Source of the DNA: Caldifarciminota bacterium
GTDB lineage: Bacteria > Hydrothermota > E44-bin80
Direction: 5' to 3'
Assembly: GCA_023127905.1 (NCBI GenBank)
Contig: JAGMEZ010000448.1
Span: forward strand, 1-10,712
Length of the DNA: 10,712 nt
Shown here: in pieces, positions 7,399 through 10,712 of the stretch
Position numbering within the stretch: the first letter of the stretch is position 1
Layout of the letters: each line of letters starts with the position of its first letter
The notes under the pieces: generated by a model
Told to the model about the DNA's origin: nothing
Database searches by the model: none
What the model saw: only the letters and a program-made list of their open reading frames with translations
Position numbers and translations under genes: made by a program

Positions 7399-8343
7399 TT
7401 ACTCAAAATAAAACCATTCGATAGTTCTCGAAATGTTACCAAAATTATCCTGTACCTCCACTGCCATTTCGTACTCACCATTTTCAAGGGAACCTGTAAA
7501 AACAAGCAAAGAGTCAGTAACTGATAATGTATCGCTTATCCAGCCTGGGTTTTCTGGGGTTCCTCCACGTTCCCATATCTTTATGAGAATAAATGAATTA
7601 AAGGTGATGATGGGAGGAGTCCATAAAAGCGTGTCACCGTTAGTAATAGTATCTCCAGGGAGAGGGAATGTGATTTCAGCTGATTCAAAAATGACCCTTA
7701 CTAAAACCGTTGTTAAGGTATCGCTGTATGATCCTCCAAGATCCTTTACCCAGAAATGAAAAGGAATGCCTGTTAGTGTATCAATCATGATTTTGTTTGC
7801 ATATGGTTTTCTTTTCTTATATGTGCCTATAGTATCGCCGTTTTCAAAAAGGAGAAGGAATTTCTCATATTCAGATTCAGCAACGACTGAATCTGCTATA
7901 AAGGCATCGGGATCGAAAAATTTTAGGGTAAATATTGCTTCATATTTCTCAAAGGTACTGATTGAATGGACAGAACATATTGAATAATCAACAATATCAG
8001 GTTTTCCATTTAATTTGAACTGGATTTCTTTTTCTTCACCACCATCTACCTGTAGCGTCTCAGCTTTATCAACGTACATATCCGTTTCCGCAGTTATTAT
8101 ATAAATTCCTGGAATTAGATTTGTGAATTGAAATGTACCTGTTTGATCTGTTGTATCTTCGCTTTCAGTTGGAAAAAGATGAATAATCGAACCCTGCAAA
8201 GGAATTGAACCAAATAATGAAATGACCTCGCCCTTGATTTCACCGGTAGCATCAGGATTAAATGGATCATGAGGGTTTTTGTGTTCAGCATCTGGAGCAC
8301 AGCTGAGGAAAAGAACAATAAGAAGATAAAACAATTTTCTCAT
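7399..8343 (-). CDS. Lipoprotein with carboxypeptidase-regulatory-like and Ig-like regions
   Basis: This 314-residue protein starts with a lipoprotein signal peptide (MRKLFYLLIVLFLSC; lipid-attachment Cys15, with Phe rather than Leu at -3). A short linker with 'NPHDPFNPDA' follows, a style common in lipoproteins of FCB-type and WOR-3-type genomes. Residues about 33-110 fit a carboxypeptidase-regulatory-like beta sandwich ('GEIKGEVISL', 'DQTGTFQFTNLIPGIYIITAE', ending 'EEKEIQFKL'). The remainder is beta-rich, with an Ig or fibronectin-like character near the end ('LENGEYEMAVEVQDNFGN'). No catalytic motif is seen, so it probably acts as a binding or scaffold protein on the envelope. Its ATG overlaps the previous stop codon by four bases (ATGA), and an AAAAGGAA ribosome-binding site lies inside the upstream gene. 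Confidence 0.85.
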   Translation of the reverse strand: MRKLFYLLIVLFLSCAPDAEHKNPHDPFNPDATGEIKGEVISLFGSIPLQGSIIHLFPTESEDTTDQTGTFQFTNLIPGIYIITAETDMYVDKAETLQVDGGEEKEIQFKLNGKPDIVDYSICSVHSISTFEKYEAIFTLKFFDPDAFIADSVVAESEYEKFLLLFENGDTIGTYKKRKPYANKIMIDTLTGIPFHFWVKDLGGSYSDTLTTVLVRVIFESAEITFPLPGDTITNGDTLLWTPPIITFNSFILIKIWERGGTPENPGWISDTLSVTDSLLVFTGSLENGEYEMAVEVQDNFGNISRTIEWFYFE

Positions 8344-9107
8344 TCAAGTTCCTTTTGTGGTTCGGTCATAAAAATATCAGTAACTGCATAAAGCCATATA
8401 AAAAGACTGACTTCCATCATTATATATCTTGTTTTATAGGTGAAGTTATATCTTGAATATTGGTATTCAATATCTGATTTTGTTTCAGCGTTCATATAAC
8501 TATTTTCTGCAGAGAGATAGGCAAGGTGGGAGAGAGTTAGGGCTGCCAATGATACTGTAAATGCTCCAATCAAAAAATTACCTTTTTTCTTTTCGCCCCG
8601 TGAAACCTGACCCCATCCAGGAAGAAGGGAACTTTTAACAAGACATTGAGCAGTACTTGGGGGTTTTATCTTCATTTTTATAATTTTTTCTGTATCTGGT
8701 TTTTTTGTCATTTTTTCTGCTTCTTTAAAAACCTTAATGATCTTCGGTGAAACGAATTCTGGGTTAAGAGAGAAGTCCTCATTTAATTTTAATATTTTAA
8801 TAAATTGTTTCTTTGCTTCCATTCGTTTTCCACGTGCTACATATGAAAAAGCAAGATAGGTTCGGGCACTTATCTCTTCATCCCTTGTAATGATTGTATC
8901 CTCAATAATTTCTTCTAATATATTCGATGCTTCTTGAAAGTTTCCTTCATCGTATATAAGAATTGCTTTGTTTAACCTTTCTTGGGCTAATTCTAAACTC
9001 GTTATAGATGTGCAAGCGAAAAGATAGAAAAAGATGCACAAAATTATTCTAAATTTATTGTTTCTCTTAAAGTATCTTTTACTGGGATTATTATTGTTTT
9101 TTGCCAT
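8340..9107 (-). CDS. TPR-containing lipoprotein with DUF5683-like membrane domain
   Basis: This is a 255-residue protein. A long basic N-terminus (about 20 residues) precedes a hydrophobic stretch ending 'FYLFACTS', so Cys32 is a probable lipidation site, although Phe at -2 is not ideal. Residues about 38-112 form helical TPR-like repeats ('RLNKAILIYDEGNFQEASNI', then 'ARTYLAFSYVARGKRMEAKK'), followed by 'EFVSPKIIKVFKEAEK', a phrase typical of this TPR/DUF5683 combination. Residues about 157-247 are DUF5683-like, with 'SSLLPGWGQVSRGEKKKGN' and hydrophobic helices at about 177-197 and 228-247. TPRs bind proteins, so an adaptor role near the kinase is plausible, but the function is not established. 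The start at 9107 lies 64 bp inside the end of the kinase gene. No later ATG before the signal peptide exists, so the overlap appears real. The ribosome-binding site (AAAAAGGG, about 12 bases upstream) is poorly spaced. Confidence 0.82.
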   Translation of the reverse strand: MAKNNNNPSKRYFKRNNKFRIILCIFFYLFACTSITSLELAQERLNKAILIYDEGNFQEASNILEEIIEDTIITRDEEISARTYLAFSYVARGKRMEAKKQFIKILKLNEDFSLNPEFVSPKIIKVFKEAEKMTKKPDTEKIIKMKIKPPSTAQCLVKSSLLPGWGQVSRGEKKKGNFLIGAFTVSLAALTLSHLAYLSAENSYMNAETKSDIEYQYSRYNFTYKTRYIMMEVSLFIWLYAVTDIFMTEPQKELE

Positions 9108-10600
9108 AGAGTTGATTTGCCCTTTTTGAGTTCCAGTAGATGTTCGCCAGAAGTAAATCGGAAAGGTTTTTCAATAGGAGTAACACCCTTTTTCTCTCCA
9201 TCCAGGTAGATTTCTGCCCATGGGTGTACAATAATCTTAAAATAGCCATATGCTTTTTCAAGGATTATGTTAACATAAAGGGTTTCGTCCTTAACAATCG
9301 TGATAGATGTTGAATATTCTTTTCTATTTGGGTGTTTTAGTGTTAGGGAATGATTTCCAGATATAAGTTTAATTGGATTTGAGATAGGTGTATTACCATA
9401 GAAAATGTTATCAATATAAATTTTTGCCCAGGGTTTAATAACTATTTTGATAAATCCATAAGAATCTTTTTTTACAACAGGTAAACTCAGAATGTTCATC
9501 TTGTTATTATTGTTTAAGGGTAGTTTTTTAATTTTTGTGGAATTATTCTGTACAACTGTATCCCTTCTGTTATTTAATGTATCTTTATAGTTCCTGTGAT
9601 AATGAATAACAGTCAAAGGATTTTTACTGATATAATTTTTATATCTTTTCTGCTCTATTGATACGGTTATAAATAATATTATTGTGAGCAGAAGAAGTGA
9701 ACCGAAAACAAAAATTCCCTTGTTTTTTTGTTTTGTTTCCTCTATAGTTATTCCTATATTAACTGGATTTGATAGAAATTGAGCAAGATTCTTTTGCGTT
9801 GCTCTGATATGTTGTGATAGGTCTTGAAGTATCAAATCAATATTCCCATATCGTGCTTTTGGATCAACCTTCGTCATTTTTGAAATTATTTTAATAATTG
9901 CATTATTGTCTGCGTTATTTAACAGTTTAATGGGATGAAGTTTTTTGTAAAGGATATTATTTATAGTTTCGAATCTGTTTTCTCCTTCGAACGGATTCTT
10001 ACCTGTTATAATTTCATAGAATAGTATTCCAAGTGAATATATATCGGATTTTTGGCTTGCTCTTTCTCCCTTTAAAAGTTCAGGAGGGAGGTAAGCAGGT
10101 GTTCCAATAGTAGCCCCTGGTTCAGTAATTTCAGTTCCCTCAAGGGAAAGGGCTAAGCCAAAATCAGAAATTTTGACTGTTCCATCTTTTGAAATCATTA
10201 TATTTCCCGGTTTTATATCTCTGTGAAGAATTTTCTGCTTATGTGCTGTACTGAGACCTAAAGCTATCTCAAAAACTATATAATTTGCTAATTCTAATGG
10301 GAGTGCTCCAATTTCTCCAATAAGTTTGTTAAGTGATTTACCTTCAACGTACTCAAGAACGATATAATAATCCCCCTTTATATTATAAAAATCAATAATT
10401 TCAACAATATTCTTATGAGTGAGTTTTCCTAAAATATTTGCTTCTCGTTCAAACCTTTTAACAAATTCCTTATCTGAAGCCAAGTGAGGATGGAGTTTTT
10501 TTATTATTACCAATCTTGATAAACTTATCTGCTCAGCTTTGTATATAGTTGCCATACCACCTGTTGCTATAACCTTAATAATTTTATATTTATTCTTCAT
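9044..10600 (-). CDS. Transmembrane Ser/Thr protein kinase with two PEGA repeats
   Basis: This 518-residue Hanks-type kinase has all key motifs: glycine loop 'IATGGMATIYKAE' (11-23), ATP lysine in 'VIIKKL' (Lys34), alpha-C Glu53, catalytic loop 'HRDIKPGN' (126-133), 'DFG' (146-148) and 'GTPAYLPPE' (166-174). The HRD arginine makes it an RD kinase, probably activated by activation-loop phosphorylation. The kinase domain ends near 265. A single transmembrane helix lies at about 295-315 ('IFVFGSLLLLTIILF'). A polar Asn/Lys-rich linker (316-378) leads to two tandem PEGA domains (about 381-448 and 451-518) with matching 'KPWAKIYIDN...GNTPI' and 'HPWAEIYLDG...GVTPI' cores. The kinase faces the cytoplasm and the PEGA repeats the periplasm, where they may bind cell wall or envelope protein. 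It is the first gene of the cluster, after a strong promoter. No Shine-Dalgarno sequence precedes the ATG, and the leader is U-rich. Confidence 0.95.
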   Translation of the reverse strand: MKNKYKIIKVIATGGMATIYKAEQISLSRLVIIKKLHPHLASDKEFVKRFEREANILGKLTHKNIVEIIDFYNIKGDYYIVLEYVEGKSLNKLIGEIGALPLELANYIVFEIALGLSTAHKQKILHRDIKPGNIMISKDGTVKISDFGLALSLEGTEITEPGATIGTPAYLPPELLKGERASQKSDIYSLGILFYEIITGKNPFEGENRFETINNILYKKLHPIKLLNNADNNAIIKIISKMTKVDPKARYGNIDLILQDLSQHIRATQKNLAQFLSNPVNIGITIEETKQKNKGIFVFGSLLLLTIILFITVSIEQKRYKNYISKNPLTVIHYHRNYKDTLNNRRDTVVQNNSTKIKKLPLNNNNKMNILSLPVVKKDSYGFIKIVIKPWAKIYIDNIFYGNTPISNPIKLISGNHSLTLKHPNRKEYSTSITIVKDETLYVNIILEKAYGYFKIIVHPWAEIYLDGEKKGVTPIEKPFRFTSGEHLLELKKGKSTLWQKTIIIPVKDTLRETINLE

Positions 10601-10634
10601 ATTAGTGAAAAATTAGATTAAAAATAACTGTTCT

Positions 10635-10663
10635 AATATACTACTTTTTCTACATTAAGTCAA
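10635..10663 (-). promoter_or_regulatory. Sigma-70-type promoter of the kinase operon
   Basis: On the minus strand a -35 box TTGACT (10658-10663) and a -10 box TATATT (10635-10640) are separated by exactly 17 bases; each matches the consensus at five of six positions. Transcription would start near 10628, giving a short U-rich leader of about 28 bases before the kinase ATG. The flank beyond the -35 box is AT-rich (10665-10712). It is the best promoter candidate seen in the window and would drive the kinase and the tightly linked genes after it. Confidence 0.75.
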
Positions 10664-10712
10664 GCAAAATAAGACATTTCAGGATTCGAATATAACCCGT
10701 ATTTAATTAAAG

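Overview
The window is an AT-rich bacterial segment in which every supportable gene lies on the minus strand, so transcription runs from the right edge to the left. The gene content fits a bacterium with two membranes from the broad FCB or candidate-phylum world (WOR-3/Stahlbacteria, Cloacimonadota and similar lineages). The signs are a PEGA-domain Ser/Thr kinase, DUF5683-type proteins with the 'LPG.G..Y.G' motif, lipoproteins, and a secreted M6 protease with an FG-GAP propeller and a C-terminal YPNP type-IX/FlgD-like tail. This placement is inference from domain style; there is no rRNA or other taxonomic marker here.

Layout in direction of transcription. A near-consensus sigma-70 promoter (10635-10663) precedes a Ser/Thr kinase with one transmembrane helix and two PEGA repeats (9044-10600). 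Its end overlaps by 64 bp a lipoprotein with TPR-like helices and a DUF5683-like membrane part (8340-9107). That gene overlaps by 4 bp a lipoprotein with a carboxypeptidase-regulatory-like fold and Ig-like regions (7399-8343). After 3 bp comes a GAF-AAA+-Fis sigma-54 activator (5917-7395), and after 27 bp a large exported M6-type metalloprotease (2599-5889). A ribosome-binding site overlapping the protease stop codon leads into a second DUF5683-like exported protein (1884-2588), then a DUF2085 membrane protein (1186-1845) and a small two-helix membrane protein with an extremely strong Shine-Dalgarno sequence (800-1111). A 141-bp gap containing a perfect 12-bp inverted repeat follows, then endonuclease V (nfi), cut by the left edge.

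The first six genes are packed tightly enough to be one transcription unit. They combine envelope sensing or phosphorylation (kinase, PEGA, TPR lipoprotein), sigma-54-dependent gene activation, and a secreted protease with membrane accessory proteins. A plausible reading is an envelope signalling and secreted-proteolysis module, but nothing in the sequence proves that these proteins work together. No sigma-54 promoter was seen in the intergenic spaces, so the activator's target is probably elsewhere. No tRNA, rRNA, CRISPR array, insertion sequence or phage gene was found.
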